Shown: piece by piece, positions 50,398-62,700 of the stretch
Layout: every line of letters starts with the position of its first letter
Numbering within the stretch: position 1 is the first letter of the stretch
Source: Pyrocephalus nanus
Lineage: Eukaryota > Chordata > Aves > Passeriformes > Tyrannidae
Assembly: GCA_038380795.1 (NCBI GenBank)
Contig: CM076261.1
Coordinates: 11,972,556 to 12,036,555 of the forward strand
Length of the DNA: 64,000 nucleotides
Reading direction: 5' to 3'
Position numbers and translations under genes: made by a program
The notes under the pieces: model-generated
The model's database searches: none
Told to the model about the DNA's origin: nothing
What the model saw: the letters and a program-made list of their open reading frames with translations, nothing else

Positions 50398-53300
50398 TTA
50401 TTCTATAAACTTTGGGTATCCTAAGTGGTCCATCAGTGAATAACAGATATCCTCAATTTGTTTAATCTCTTCATGGGGCAGGTTTTTTTTCCAGGCATGA
50501 ATGCTACTTGGTGAAATTTCCCCTTCATAAGGAAGATAGAAAAGACTGGTGGAGGTGGCAAATAATATTTGGTTTAAGCTAGCAGGAGGAAGAGGAACAC
50601 CAAGAAAGGCAAAAATTGTTTCAGCTGTCTTCTGAGGAAAGTTCACAATATCTTCAAACTTGATCAGCTGATAATTTGTTGGGAGCAAGTCCCTGTTTAT
50701 TCTCATTGCTGCTGCTGTGTTTGCTAGCCATAAATAGGACAACACAGAAATAGGATTTGAATTAGAATTTGAAAATTCTTTTCTCAGTGATTCATATTCG
50801 GGGGCATAGCCTTCATTTAAACTACATTTTTCTTTACCGTTCTCCCCTTTAAACATCGCAGCCAAGTGTTGTGGAACATTTTTCAAGGAGTAAAGGCTTG
50901 GCTTATTTTTGTATAACATTGAATAGACCCATGCCCGTGGGTCCCTCACTACATATAACGCTTTCATCGATGGTCCTAGGATTTCCTGAAAGAAGGGAAG
51001 CTTTAATGTCCAGCTCCCACTGCTTAAACTAAGCACAGGCCGTGCATTAGGGTAATAGATGAGATGTCTTCTCAATTCCCTGATATATTCAGCATCTTTT
51101 TCTTGACTCCCTCTTGCCCTGCTTTTTTGCTCTAACAGGGATTCTCTCTTTCTGGATCTTTTCTTTTTCTCCTTGCTTAATGCAGAATGCTGAGCAACTT
51201 TACTTCTGCTAGCTTCATACAAATGAATGTTTTGTAAATGCAACTTTGTATCTCGAACTAGAGACTGAAGCCACCCTTGGATAAGATGAAAATTACCATT
51301 CTGAACATCAGAAACCTTCCATTCACATGGATCTACAAAGGAATCAATTTCAAATTCAGTCTCGGGAATTTCAAGATAGGGTGTAGGTATTCTGATGTAT
51401 AAAAAGTCACTGGTATTGAAAAACAGCTGTTTTAAAATTTCTGCACCAGAAGTGGGAAGTGAAGTAATGATAACATCTGGCAAAACAACAGGGTTTCCTT
51501 CTAATTGTTTGGCTTTATTGCCTTTATCATGTTCTAGCCTTGTCATGTCACTGCTCCATTTTGCACAGATGGGCTGAGTACACATGCTCCACACATCCAC
51601 CAATTCAATAAGCCACAGGGTGACAACCAGTATCAGAATCCAGCGCAACATTTTACCGAAGGATATGTAAAACCGCCACTGAAAAGCCAATATGACCAAA
51701 CTGACACCCAAAATTAACCCTGCAATTATGTTCACTTTGAATCCAAATGGGAAGACCACCCTACTATTTTTTATCTCTTTTTTCACAGATTCAGTACCAA
51801 GACCAAACTTGGTCACTTTATTTTCATGGATTACTTTGGCAAAACCACCAAATCCCAAGTAATCGAACCTTGCCTTTAAATTCTGATACTCAGTCACAAC
51901 AGAGATGGTATTTTCAGTGTGGTTGACACTGAGTGAAATCTGAAATCCAGATTTTGCATTATCTATGAGTCTACAGTCAGAAACATTGACATACGGGCCA
52001 TAGAAAAGGTAAACAATCCTTGTAAGCGTATTTTTCATTGGAAAGGTAACATTTACAAACTGAGTCCATCGCTTTTTGAATTCAGCTGCTTGTTCAGCCT
52101 CCTGTATCCTAGCAACAGGGCTACTCCCACGATGATCAAACCAAAACATCTTGTAGTGGGCATCCCACACATCCATCATAGCTCCACTGTACTTGTTCTT
52201 AAACTTATAGGGTATGTACTTAAAATCAATGTCAAGATTATGAAAAAAGGCACTGACAGAATTAACAGGAGAGTCTTCCTCCTTCTCAATATGGTCTACT
52301 ACTAATAGAGTCTGAGAATTTAGGAGCAGCAAAACACGATACACGCTTTTCAGTTTCATAGCTGATGTGTAAGCAGATACCGCCTCACCACTGACAAACA
52401 TCATGTCTCCAGCCTGAGAGGCTGTTATAATTTCTCCAGTTGAATCTCCAACCTCATCACCAATCCACTTCAGCCACTGGGCACATTCGCCAAGCTGTCC
52501 TTCCCAAGGCTGGTTGCACTGGCTTGTAGGAGATGGAGCAAAGACCAAGACATTGTTTAGGTGGCTCAGTTTAGGTCCATAAAGAGCCTCAGATACAAAC
52601 ACCTGTCCATTGGGAGCAAAAGTGAAAGAGTTCTGATCAGGATGTTCATGTCCTGGATTGAAACTTCTCCACCCATCAATCCAGGTATAGGGTTGAAAGT
52701 GAACGATATCATAGACAGCACGTCCACCGAGTTTTCCAGACTTAAAGGACACAAAGGTGTTTGTCTGACTGTTTGGCAATCCAGCCCCATAAGTAACGAC
52801 TCCCCAGTTAGGAAACACATGCATTTTAGCAGTACCATAGCCAGGAGGAGGCTGAGGAGTGATTTCAGCAGCATACCATATAAATTCAGTATGTAATGTG
52901 CTCCACCTCTGTGCAGTGGATGGCACCATTGGCCCATCCTTGGGTCTGTGTTTTCTAATCTGCTGTGCCAGCCAGTTGCCGGCTCCATTCTTCATTATAA
53001 ACTTGTCCAAGAAAACCAGTTGGCTCTCAGGACCATAAAACCAGTTGTAATTAGAATCCGCTACTCCCACAGTCCTCTGAAAGCCTGGTAATAGGGTGGC
53101 ATAGTAAAACCAAAAGTGCATTTTGAGCCAGTTGTTCTCCAAGTTGTTAATACCAAAGTGGCGCTGGGCCAGGAAAACATACTGTGTTACTGACTTGGCT
53201 GTGTAACTCCCGTAAGCTACTCCCTCATCTAGAGACCCATCTACAATATGATTGAGCAGAAACATGGTTTTCTCCATCACATCAACAACAGTGTGCTTCC

Positions 53301-54048
53301 AAATATTTGCCCGAGATCCTTTGTCCACTCCTGCAACCAAAGCCCCAATAAGCAAAGCAAGCATATTGGTTGCCTGGTGATTATGGAGAAGCTGCTTTCC
53401 CCAGGAACGAACCTTGGAGTACTCATACATTTCCTCGCTTACAGACCATATCTTCTCCAGATATTTTTGCCTTCTCTCATTTTCCAGTGAATTATACAAG
53501 AAATCAAAAGCAGTGGCAAATCCTGTTAGGGAATGACCCAGTGGCACTTCATCTCCAGGTGCATTCTCAACCAACCAGTTTTTGTAGCCAGCCATTCTAT
53601 CCATATATTCTATGGCAAAATCAAATGCAGCTTTATCTTCGGGGCACAGCAGACAATAAAATGCTAGAGGTGGCAGATTGTTACCATAAATTTCATTCCA
53701 TTTCGCAGCAAAATCAGCGTACTTGGGTGGAGGTAGATAGTATAAAGGGTTGGAGAGCATAACCGTCACGGCACTTCTGATGACTCTAAAGAGATGCAAA
53801 TGGCTTGTGTGAGCCTTCTGCCTCAGTGCTTGAACATCTTGAGCATCAAAATACAAACTTGGATGAAGGACTGTTTTTTTCAGCTTCTGCTCAGCACTAA
53901 GGCCTTCAAGTTGCTGTTTTTCATACTGATCTACATTTTCTATGAAAGTCACCCAATCAGAGTAATTGCTTACAGATTCTTCAAAAGCAAAGACATCAAA
54001 CATCATTAATGCTAGAAATAAAGTATGCCCTGCAAACATCAGAGCCAT
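50398..54048 (-). CDS. DSEL: Dermatan sulfate epimerase-like protein, complete single-exon coding region
   Basis: The reading frame is 1216 codons, close to the about 1212 residues known for human DSEL. It is uninterrupted and ends in TAA. The family converts D-glucuronic acid to L-iduronic acid in chondroitin/dermatan sulfate in the secretory pathway. Visible features: a signal peptide at residues 1-22; an epimerase (heparinase II/III-like) region at about 50-760 with the LHNHQ (221-225), GVAYGSY (276-282) and [12 protein letters not shown] (464-475) motifs, which correspond to the catalytic His/Tyr/His of DSE; N-glycosylation sequons at 28, 666, 688, 709 and 878; two membrane segments at about 772-790 and 801-818; and a sulfotransferase-like domain at about 857-1205 with a PAPS 5'-phosphosulfate loop ([10 protein letters not shown], 863-872) and a 3'-phosphate motif ([11 protein letters not shown], 1033-1043). 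A basic insert (959-970) lies inside this last domain. The ATG has A at -3 and G at +4, a strong initiation context. No truncation or frameshift is visible. Homology to DSE itself is possible, but the fused C-terminal sulfotransferase domain identifies DSEL. Confidence 0.97.
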   Translation of the reverse strand: MALMFAGHTLFLALMMFDVFAFEESVSNYSDWVTFIENVDQYEKQQLEGLSAEQKLKKTVLHPSLYFDAQDVQALRQKAHTSHLHLFRVIRSAVTVMLSNPLYYLPPPKYADFAAKWNEIYGNNLPPLAFYCLLCPEDKAAFDFAIEYMDRMAGYKNWLVENAPGDEVPLGHSLTGFATAFDFLYNSLENERRQKYLEKIWSVSEEMYEYSKVRSWGKQLLHNHQATNMLALLIGALVAGVDKGSRANIWKHTVVDVMEKTMFLLNHIVDGSLDEGVAYGSYTAKSVTQYVFLAQRHFGINNLENNWLKMHFWFYYATLLPGFQRTVGVADSNYNWFYGPESQLVFLDKFIMKNGAGNWLAQQIRKHRPKDGPMVPSTAQRWSTLHTEFIWYAAEITPQPPPGYGTAKMHVFPNWGVVTYGAGLPNSQTNTFVSFKSGKLGGRAVYDIVHFQPYTWIDGWRSFNPGHEHPDQNSFTFAPNGQVFVSEALYGPKLSHLNNVLVFAPSPTSQCNQPWEGQLGECAQWLKWIGDEVGDSTGEIITASQAGDMMFVSGEAVSAYTSAMKLKSVYRVLLLLNSQTLLVVDHIEKEEDSPVNSVSAFFHNLDIDFKYIPYKFKNKYSGAMMDVWDAHYKMFWFDHRGSSPVARIQEAEQAAEFKKRWTQFVNVTFPMKNTLTRIVYLFYGPYVNVSDCRLIDNAKSGFQISLSVNHTENTISVVTEYQNLKARFDYLGFGGFAKVIHENKVTKFGLGTESVKKEIKNSRVVFPFGFKVNIIAGLILGVSLVILAFQWRFYISFGKMLRWILILVVTLWLIELVDVWSMCTQPICAKWSSDMTRLEHDKGNKAKQLEGNPVVLPDVIITSLPTSGAEILKQLFFNTSDFLYIRIPTPYLEIPETEFEIDSFVDPCEWKVSDVQNGNFHLIQGWLQSLVRDTKLHLQNIHLYEASRSKVAQHSALSKEKKKRSRKRESLLEQKSRARGSQEKDAEYIRELRRHLIYYPNARPVLSLSSGSWTLKLPFFQEILGPSMKALYVVRDPRAWVYSMLYKNKPSLYSLKNVPQHLAAMFKGENGKEKCSLNEGYAPEYESLRKEFSNSNSNPISVLSYLWLANTAAAMRINRDLLPTNYQLIKFEDIVNFPQKTAETIFAFLGVPLPPASLNQILFATSTSLFYLPYEGEISPSSIHAWKKNLPHEEIKQIEDICYSLMDHLGYPKFIE

Positions 54049-54055
54049 GATCCAT
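54003..54055 (-). promoter_or_regulatory. Small upstream ORF overlapping the DSEL start codon
   Basis: On the minus strand an ATG begins 7 bases before the DSEL ATG (leader CCTAATGGATCATGG) in a different frame. It runs about 19 codons to a TGA inside the DSEL signal-peptide coding sequence. The upstream ATG has C at -3 and G at +4, so it is weaker than the DSEL ATG. Overlapping uORFs commonly reduce main-ORF translation; that effect is inferred here. The ORF itself is read directly from sequence. Confidence 0.6.
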
Positions 54056-54234
54056 TAGGCAGCTCCTCTTCCCCAGACATGCATTTCCTTACAAAACACA
54101 ATGTCCAGATATAAAAAATTCATCCAGTTAGTAAAAAAATCTATTATCTTAAGGCATATTTTTAGGAGAAAAGATTTAGTGTATACTGTGCATTATAACA
54201 GAGGCTGAGACTACTTGCAATCTGAGATACAACA
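54049..54234 (-). other. DSEL: Probable 5' UTR part of the DSEL coding exon
   Basis: This stretch lies between the DSEL start codon and the best-looking upstream acceptor. On the minus strand the acceptor reads CCTTGTCATTTCAG, with its AG at 54236-54235. DSEL in other vertebrates has a non-coding first exon and a coding second exon, so this would be the leader portion of exon 2. Other possible acceptors are an AAG site near 54090 and a TTTTAG near 54320, so the upstream boundary is uncertain. Confidence 0.4.
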
Positions 54235-55694
54235 CTGAAATGACAAGGCTCTTGAAAACTTAAATCTCAGGTGCCTTGTCTGTTCCTACTTTTCTTAAGC
54301 ACAACACAACATAAACACTAAAATCAGGTTAAAAATAAAATCTCTAAGATATGCATATAAAACACAGGTCAACAATGCACAGGATACAAAGTGAAACATT
54401 ATCTCTTGATAACTTGAAAAACTTCATCTGATAAAAGGAATCAGAGTCATAGGTTTGCTTTTTTAAAAAGCTTTCAATCAAGTTAGATTCCGCTTTTAGA
54501 ATTGACAAAAACTCCACTGATCAAAAAAAGATATAATTTATTCAAAACAGTGTGTTAAATTTGATAAAATAGGGAATTTACAGCACTTGGAAAACAGACT
54601 CCAAAACTGAAGTTATTGTCTTCAGTTTTTGCTTTATCTCAATTTCCATACACATTCTTTCCATCTTTCTCTTTTGGGATTCATGGAGGGGCAAGAAGGA
54701 AAACAATAATTGAAAAAATCAACAGAGATCCTCCATTAGGTCCTTTTGATGAAACTGCAGTGCTTTTAACCGCTATTCTTCTCTTTGTGAAAAGTGCATC
54801 TGAATTAATAGTCACAGAGTACTGACATATTTTCAAGTCTTCTTTCATCTTATCTTCAGCCAGTGATGCCCAAATTTGGCCTCAATGATTCAAAAAATCC
54901 TGCTCCTTCCATTATGATGCAAAAGAAAAACATGTGAAAGAGGCAGAAAGCCAATACTTTCTTGTCGAAAGAGCAGTTTCAGATTTCCTTCCACTTGGCA
55001 TGTTGGTTCTTTCTGTGGAAATAGAAACAAAAGTTCTCTGAAGCTGTGCAGGTGTTGTCGGAACATATTTAAAGTACTTTGACTAACAAAGTCAAAGGGA
55101 AAGATGAGTTAATTAACCTTTCCTTTTACATAAATAAATAAATATATAAATAATAATAATTTAAAAAAGCATTTTCAAAGTTCCCCAAAATTTATCCTTG
55201 GCAAAAGAACAATTCAGACTGGCTACTCAAGCTTGCTTTACTTCACCTTTTCCTGCGTGAACAAGAGGTCTCACGGCATCTTTTGCTGTTATGCTACCAG
55301 GAGCTACCCGAGGAGGAAACAAATCTGACCGCACGCCCCCGAAATTCAACGGAGCTCAAATTAAAAACAAAATGAAAAAAAAAAAAAATTATACGCGTAT
55401 ACAAAACCACGCGAGTGGCCCTGCCGGCGAGAGGACGGCGGGAGGAGGGACCCCGGCAGCTCGACCCTCGGCGGCCGCCCCGGGGCCGCCCCCGCCCAGC
55501 GGGCCCCGCACGGAGCCCGCCCGCGGCCAGCAGGGGGCGCCCCCCGCCGCCGCCGCCGCCTCCGCGCCCGCCCCGGGGCCGCACAACTTGCACAAGTTTC
55601 GGCGCGGCCCCGCAGGCGCGCCCCGCGCTTCCCGCCCCGCCCGGGCGCTGCCGGCCCCTGACTCCCGGCACCCCCAAGCGCGACCCCGTCTTAC
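54235..55694 (-). other. DSEL: Predicted DSEL intron 1
   Basis: The minus-strand donor reads GCG|GTAAGAC, with the exon's last base at 55695, and lies inside the CpG island. It is close to the consensus donor. The paired acceptor is most plausibly CATTTCAG at 54235. The interval of about 1.46 kb contains AT-rich sequence (about 54300-55300) and the CTCF-like motif. The arrangement agrees with the known non-coding exon 1 plus single coding exon of DSEL. Only RNA evidence would confirm the exact junctions. Confidence 0.45.
55523..55541 (+). promoter_or_regulatory. CTCF-type binding motif
   Basis: The sequence contains CCAGCAGGGGGCGC, flanked by GCGG and C, and closely matches the vertebrate CTCF core motif (CCASYAGRGGGCRS). 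The motif lies on the plus strand, in the CpG island just inside predicted DSEL intron 1. CTCF sites of this form mark loop anchors and promoter-proximal insulation. Occupancy here is inferred and would depend on CpG methylation, because the motif contains a CpG. Confidence 0.65.
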
Positions 55695-56388
55695 CGCGGC
55701 GGGTCCCGGGCGGCTCCCGCGGGGCTCGGCTCCGACCGGCGCGGCCCGGGGCGCGGGGCCAGCCCCGGCCGGGGGCTGCGGGTGGCGGCCGCCGCGCCGG
55801 CCCCGCTCGGCTGGGCCGGGCTGCGCTGGGCTCAGGCCCTTTCCGCGCTGCCGCTGCTTTCCCCTTTCCGGGCTGGCCGCAACTTCGGGTCCCTGCCCGC
55901 CGCTGGCGGCTCCCAGGAGTTGATGGAGGGGGAGATGAAGCTCCGGCTGCCCAGCGACGGGCACGGGCAGCCAGGCAAACTCGCAGGGATGTCGCTATGG
56001 AGGGGCGGAGAGGGAAGGGAGGAGGGAGGGAGGGAGGCGGGGAGGCGGCGGCGGGGGTTGGCAGAGCCGCCCCCGGCGGAGCGGCGATGTGCCGCTCCTC
56101 CGCGCCGTGTTCGGCGGCCGGTCCCGCCGCCGCTCCCGGTGGATCCTCTTCCCTGCGGCTGCGTGAGCTAGCGCTGCTCCCGGCGCCGAGCCCGGCCCCG
56201 CTCCCGGCGGCGGATGCCACCGCCGCCCCTGCGCCCGGAGCTCGGCTGGGGCGCCTGGGGGCAGGGCTGTGGCTGGGGAGCCGCGCCTGGGAGCGGCGGA
56301 GGCGGCGGGGGGAGGTCAGAGCCCGCGGGTACCCGGTGCGGAGGGTCCCGGCGCGGGGAGGAGGGAGCAGGGAGCAGAGGAGGGAGCA

Positions 56389-56391
56389 GGT
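56389..56391 (+). promoter_or_regulatory. Candidate plus-strand splice donor in the CpG island
   Basis: The plus-strand sequence GAGCAG|GTAGGAG fits a splice donor, with GT at 56390-56391. It lies on the side of the CpG island away from DSEL, which is what a divergent non-coding transcript would show. No matching downstream exon is recognisable, so this is a weak call. Confidence 0.2.
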
Positions 56392-56700
56392 AGGAGGGAG
56401 CTGGTGTAAGGAAAGCTGCCGTGGTGGGACGCCTCCCCCGACCTGCTCCCGCGGCTCCCGGCCGGGGCACTGCCAGGGGTGGGCACGGCGGCAACCCGGG
56501 GACCGGCGAGCAGGGCAGAGCTGGGTTGGGCTGGGCAGGACAACAGGAACCGCCACTCCTGCGGGTGACAACTTTGTGAGCGCGGAATAACTACCTAACA
56601 GAGCCCGTGTCTCGAGAACCACGGGGATGCGCAGCATCTGCTTGTTGGAGCGGTCCCACTTCTTCATAACTACCTTCTGCGCACGCACTTTGTCTTGTGC

Positions 56701-59700
56701 AGTGCATTGAAATGGTTCTCATTCACCTTTAGCTGTAGGCTTCTGAAGTGACTATAAAGCCGTCATGAGGTGTAAAATCCTCTGCCCCTCGGCTCGGTCA
56801 CGGTCAGTGATGCGGTGAAGGGCCAGCAGGAAACGGTGGCCTGCCCGCCTGATGCTGAGGTCCACCCGCGAAATCCCCGAGGTATAGCACCGTTCTCGTC
56901 TTTGAATCACAATTTGGATTGCCGGTGAGGACTTTTAGAGTCTAATTTTGTAACATGATGTGATACCAAGCTGTTATTTGGTAGTCGAGTGCAGTCTAGA
57001 AAAACAGTGAGAGATTTTGGATATATTACCACTTACTATGTTTAGTAGTATATACTTCAGAGAACGTGAATTTTGATCATCTCAAAAAGCATAACTTTTT
57101 CTCAGGCATAGCCTATATTCTTTTTATTTCCCCCACTAGAAAATACAGTTGCATATTTAAATATTTCTTAAGCTACTTAATGTGTAACTATCTTGAAATG
57201 AATATATGAATATATAAAGGCCATACATTATGGATACTGATTATGTTTCTTTGTACTAGAGTGCGCACCTTAGAAGGATTAAATTATTAAATTATGCCTA
57301 TTTACAGCAATGATTAAGTATGCCTGGAACCATCCACATCTTTCAGATGTGCCCTTTACACTTGGCTCAAAGGGGAAAAATACTGATTATTGCCTGGATC
57401 ATATCCTCCTATCAGTAGAAATTTGCATAACAAACAAATATCAGCACATAATTCCCTGACCGTGAATCTTTTACAATGATGCCTTTCCATACTACTAGGG
57501 AAGTTATTCCAGGAGGAGAGCAAGGGGAATTGTAAAGCAACAGTAGAGGCCACATTCCCCTTTAAGTCTGTAGAAACTGAGTGGAATGCATTACAAATGA
57601 AAATCTCCCAAATCTTTTTCCTTCTATTCCCATTGTAGTCACTACATTTTTCCCAAGGATGGCGCATTCTGGAACATATTAAAGTCTCAGAGAATGACTT
57701 CTCCCATAAATTGTCAGGCAATTCAGAATGAGCAGAATATATGGAGGACTTGCGTTAGGTTAAAAGCAAGAGTAAAGCTCTCCCAAGAGCCCTTCTCACT
57801 CCCTGGGACCTGTGGTGAGACCATTACATATATAGTGTTCATTTGCAATGTGATATTTCTGGAGAAACATGAAAATGATATTGACTGGCCCCGTACATTC
57901 ACAAAGAGTACCATTTTGAAAAAGAATTACTTAACAGGCAACAAAGGCATTTGTAAGGCATTCTGCTTTTTCTCTGGCAGCTCTTTCCCGTTATTCGAGG
58001 TGCACTGGCAAATAGTTAAGCCTGATTTTCTGCTAAACCAATTGCAAAACAAGAGTGTCTTTAACCACCTGTGATTTCAAACAGTACAGGCTACTTTCTG
58101 TCATTTTCAAGTCATTTTGCTTCAAACACCATCTCCCCCCAAATAAATAACAACAACAACAACAAAGCCCCAAATAAAACAACCTATAGTGGTATAACTA
58201 GTATTCATTTATTTTTTTCTATTAGTAGTTTTCAATAGTCAGCAAAGACCCATTGTTACTAAACTACAACTCAAGAACGAAACCAAGAGCTCATATATAC
58301 AACTGGTATCAAGGATAAACAATTAAGTGAAGCAAACTTCAAGGGATTTGGATTAAGGTAATTAGAAATAGTGACTCTGGGTTGTAACCAACTCCTTTGC
58401 CTAAAATGAACCTGAATTACATTGACATTCTACTGTTTAGAGTGACCACTAAAATCGAGATTACTTTCAGAATAACTGTTAATTGTGAAAGTAACTATTA
58501 AAAGTTACCACTTGCTTTTTGTATTTGTAGAAACACTGACCATCTGGGAGCAAATTGCATTATATTACTACATTTTCAAATATTCTTCATAACTATGAAT
58601 AGCTGAAAAGCAAGGCTTGTGGACTATCAGCAAGAAAAATATACTGTAAAATATCTACCAAGATAAGGAGTTTTGACTTATGGGAAAGTGACCTCACTGT
58701 CAGTTCAAATTCTTAGTGTAAGAAATCACGGGTCGTTTGTGATGTGCTGTGGTGTACTGCTTTGGGGATAGCATTCTGCACCAATATCAAAATCAGCCAT
58801 CTGAATGATCTTGAAAATTATAGTAGTGTTATTCTGCATGAGTACAGGCCAAGTGCTAACAGGTGGACGTGAAGAGTATAATAGTCAGCTGGACTGCAGC
58901 AAAATACTTGTCAGTGTCAAAGAGATAATAATTCAAAATTTCTTATGTGAATGAGATACTGTTGTCAAATATGAGACATTGATTCACATTCAAAAAAAGA
59001 GTCAGGTATTTAGGAATTATCTGGACTGCGGTAATTGTAATAATAATGAGGACACTTGAAACTTCTACCTAGCTCCTCAAGTAGCAAAAGTACATAAATT
59101 CCTAAGTAGAGGTTTTATTTCAGAGTCATCACAAGTTTAGGGGAGAGTCCTTTACCACTTAAAAATCTTTCCATATTGGTAGGGCTTGGTGCTTATTTCA
59201 TGACTCAGTCTAACCATGGACTGAAAGATAATCTGAATTCACTTGAAGACTTAATTCATTGTGAGTTCTTGAAACATGCCTCATGCACAACTCCTTTTAC
59301 AGCAGACAAAGGAGAAGACACTGGAGGAAAGATAATGCAGTGGTGATGAGGATCCACTTTGAAACATTAACTTATTGGTCAAAAGTACCGACCTTTCACA
59401 GAGAAAACATGGTTGCAATGGACTTTTCTACTTTAAAGGATGCTAACCACAATATCTCAACTCTCAAATGACCTAATTTCTTGCATACAGCATCTCTTTG
59501 TTCCAAACTGGGGGCATCACATGCCTCGTTAGAGAAATACCTTTCAATAATGTAACCACACTTAGAAACTTACACACATAAATGAATTGCATTAGAGGGA
59601 AGGAATTAAACCCTCTGCCATCCAAGAATAGCTCACACGTTTTACGATTAACAGGTATTGGAATGAAGTGTGTACCTTATTCTCAGAGAAGAGAACATTC

Positions 59701-62700
59701 CTTCAAATCATATCTCCTGCTCTGAATATGACATTGCTTTTTGCAATACTCAAGTTAATTTCCTCTCTGTATAACCCCACGTGACAGAAACACACACAAA
59801 CTCCATGCTGTTTGCTAGTGAACTACTTTTGGAGGGAGCAATCTGATGTTACAGATGAACATTTGACAGATAAAGGGGGTGAAAGGCAAAGTCTATAAAT
59901 AATTGATATAAAAGTTTCTGTCTTTTGAGGGTCAAATGATTTCAGGGGAACTGAAATTACCCTGTAGAATACACAGAAAAGAGAAAAACATCATGTGATG
60001 ATGCTCTTTTTATTTTTGTTATATATTGTTATTATTTATTTTAAGATGTTTTTCATTTAGGAATTCTAACTAACTAAAAGCTAACAGCAAAAAAACCCAC
60101 AAAAAAATCAGGCAAGAATATCCTGGTTTTATTAAAACTAAAAATTAACATACTGCAAAGACTCTTATTAGTGAGGTTCTCTATCGCTGCATGACTAAAG
60201 AGGCTGAAAAGTGCTTGGTGTTCCTGTCAGCAGAGAAAGGTAGGATGGACGACTTCCAAAAGCTGTGGTGCTGCATTCCCTACATCCCAGCTGTGAGCTC
60301 CTGTCAGCCCCTTTGTGTCCGAGCAGTTGGCAGTCTCATTGCTACATAACTGGTCCTGCAGACTCAACGGGGCAGCACAGTTTTGGACAAGCTTAAGTAG
60401 ATTGCTAACCTGCACCTTAAAAAGGTCAGCTGCGTAGAGGGGTAATTTTAAATCCATTTGTGAGTTACTCAGACACTGCATATGAAGGAAACGGGATTAT
60501 TTGTACTTTGGTAGCATTTTAATCAGTCTTTGGTGGAAGTGGTTTAAAAACATCAGGATATACAATGATGGGATCTCAGGAAGATTCTCAGCAGTTGGTC
60601 AGAACAGCATAGGTCCAAGTTCTTAGGGTTTCAAATTCATCGGAGTAACTTTTGCGCAGGTCTACACCAGAACACATTTTTCACTATGGAAACTCATTAC
60701 CAAGCAGAGAAAGAAGACTAATGCTGCAAATGTATTTATGGAAGCATTTAAGTGTTTAAGGCTTGCTGATTGTGTTTTGCAACCTGCCCCTAGATGTTGC
60801 CATTTTAAGTACAATATTTTGGCAAATTAGTCATAACATAAAACCAAAGGAGCGGAAGAGAAAGCATTTTTCTTTTCCTTGAACCAGTCAGTGTCTTGCA
60901 ATATAAGAAATTCTTGACTTTAAACTCTCCACTCCCAAAGAACACCCAGAAAAACAAACCACCAATAAAATGCAGCACTAAGTTCACTAAGCATTAAGTC
61001 TGAACCAGGATATGGTACATTCAAAGTATTTGAACAAGAGAAGAACTTAACATCAGAATCTTGTGAAGTAGATAAGTTTTATATAATATCAGTGTAAACA
61101 ACGTTTTACTGGTGGACTGCAGGTAAAGATCACACATGAAGAGTAAATGCATGGAGGCATATGTGTCCTTTGATTTTGGTATCGAAGGAACAAATTTTGG
61201 TAAAAAAAGCTGTTTATTCATTTTATCAGAGGCATTTCAACTGTAGTTTTGTGATCTTAATGTAAGGTCCCTGTTGTAATTTCAGTGAGGTGCATGCTTT
61301 TCTAACGTCTTCATAAGGCTTTTATTTGGCCCTGAATCCCAGTACCCAGTCACTGGTGACCTTTCACCAGCATTTTTTTAATACAGTATTCTTACTTGCT
61401 AGCAACCATAAATTAGAATTAGCTTAAAGATTTTTAAATATATTCTCCAGCCCATGAGGAATGGATATGAAAAATGTTCTTACTGGACAAGCAGAACTTA
61501 CAGAGGCAGCAATTAAATCATAAGACTGAAAATAAAAACTCTTATGATCTACACCATTGTCTCCAAATTGTATGATTAAGGAGATACTAAATTATGCATT
61601 GGAGTGGAGGAGTACAACTACAAATCTTAACTAAGCATATTTTTTGTAGTTCTATTCATTATACTAATGTACAGGCTTATATTTAGCAGCTTTATGAGCA
61701 TTAGAAAACAGGAAAGCTACAGATTACAACCCTTACGGGTATGCTCAGGTTGGCAACAGTGATTAATGGTATCTCCTGGGTTTGCCTTTTTTAACCAAAC
61801 AATATTTAAGACTTATTAAGATGATTTAGGTCACAAGGAATTCAAACACTGTACTTACTTTAACAAAGCCTACTGCATTAAAAGGAGCGTCAGATGGAGT
61901 AACATGTATTAGTTCAGTCATTATCATAGGGAAACAGGCAAGGTCTCAGGTTAAAATGGAATATCTCAGTTTGCAGCACAGCACCCTGAGTTAAAATTAC
62001 ACTTAACCCATTCTACCTAAATATCCTAAGTAATTTCCTGTCAATAAAGGCCACATTCATCCAGGTCAGTGGGATATCTTACTTTGCACAGTCCTATTAG
62101 ATTTAATAAAGTGACTGTGAAGTACCACTTAATGGAAAAGTGTGGTTCTGCAAGAATTTTTACATTAATGAGGGCTCCTTGGAAAGGAGTGATCTATCAC
62201 TTGTAATATCTGATTGCCCATTCCCATCTCCTCCTTTCCAAGTATGATACAGGTGTGATGAATCAGGAAAGGGAAGTGATTTTGCAAAAATCTTACCTGA
62301 CAAAATGAATACTGGTTTCCAGCTAGATAATTCCCCTCAGCCTAGTTCACCTGGCATAAGGCAATAATATATATCTGGAGGTAGGTAGTACTAAACAACA
62401 CTTTTTTTTGAGACTATTTTAAGGTAAACAAACTTTTTAAAGCTGGTTGAGTTGTTTCATGCCTTATTCTCTGTAGTAGGAGGGGTCATAAATGCCAACT
62501 GTATTTAATCATCCAGGTAGACCTGAACAATTTGAGGATCAGGCATGTACGAATGTAGAAAGGCTATCAAGCCTTTCAAGTAAGAGCTCATTGTTGCAAA
62601 TATTTTTCAGTGTTATTGTAAAAAATACATTCTCAAGCACTTGAAGCTACCAGTCAATTTTAACATTTGCTATGCTAAATGTTAAGGAGATTGCCACTGG

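Larger units (their letters stand above)
55390..56700. promoter_or_regulatory. DSEL: CpG-island promoter of DSEL with non-coding exon 1
   Basis: This block of about 1.3 kb is sharply GC- and CpG-rich against an AT-rich background. It holds many GC boxes (GGGCGG/CCGCCC type), a CCG run near 55545-55560 and no obvious TATA box. It lies about 1.3 kb upstream of the DSEL ATG, and the good minus-strand donor at 55695 places exon 1 within it, upstream of that base. The transcription start cannot be set from sequence. Long proline/arginine/alanine-rich frames on both strands are a by-product of GC content and are not called as genes. Confidence 0.88.

Noticed and set aside
52561..53762. Plus-strand frames of 80-130 codons, and a minus-strand frame of 140 codons (52566-52988), within DSEL
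   Set aside because: They are shadows of the strongly supported DSEL frame.
55294..56688. A 464-codon minus-strand frame across the CpG island, with overlapping plus-strand frames of 391 and 210 codons
   Set aside because: The products are runs of Pro, Arg, Ala and Gly with no domain, present on both strands; long frames are expected where stop codons are depleted by high GC.
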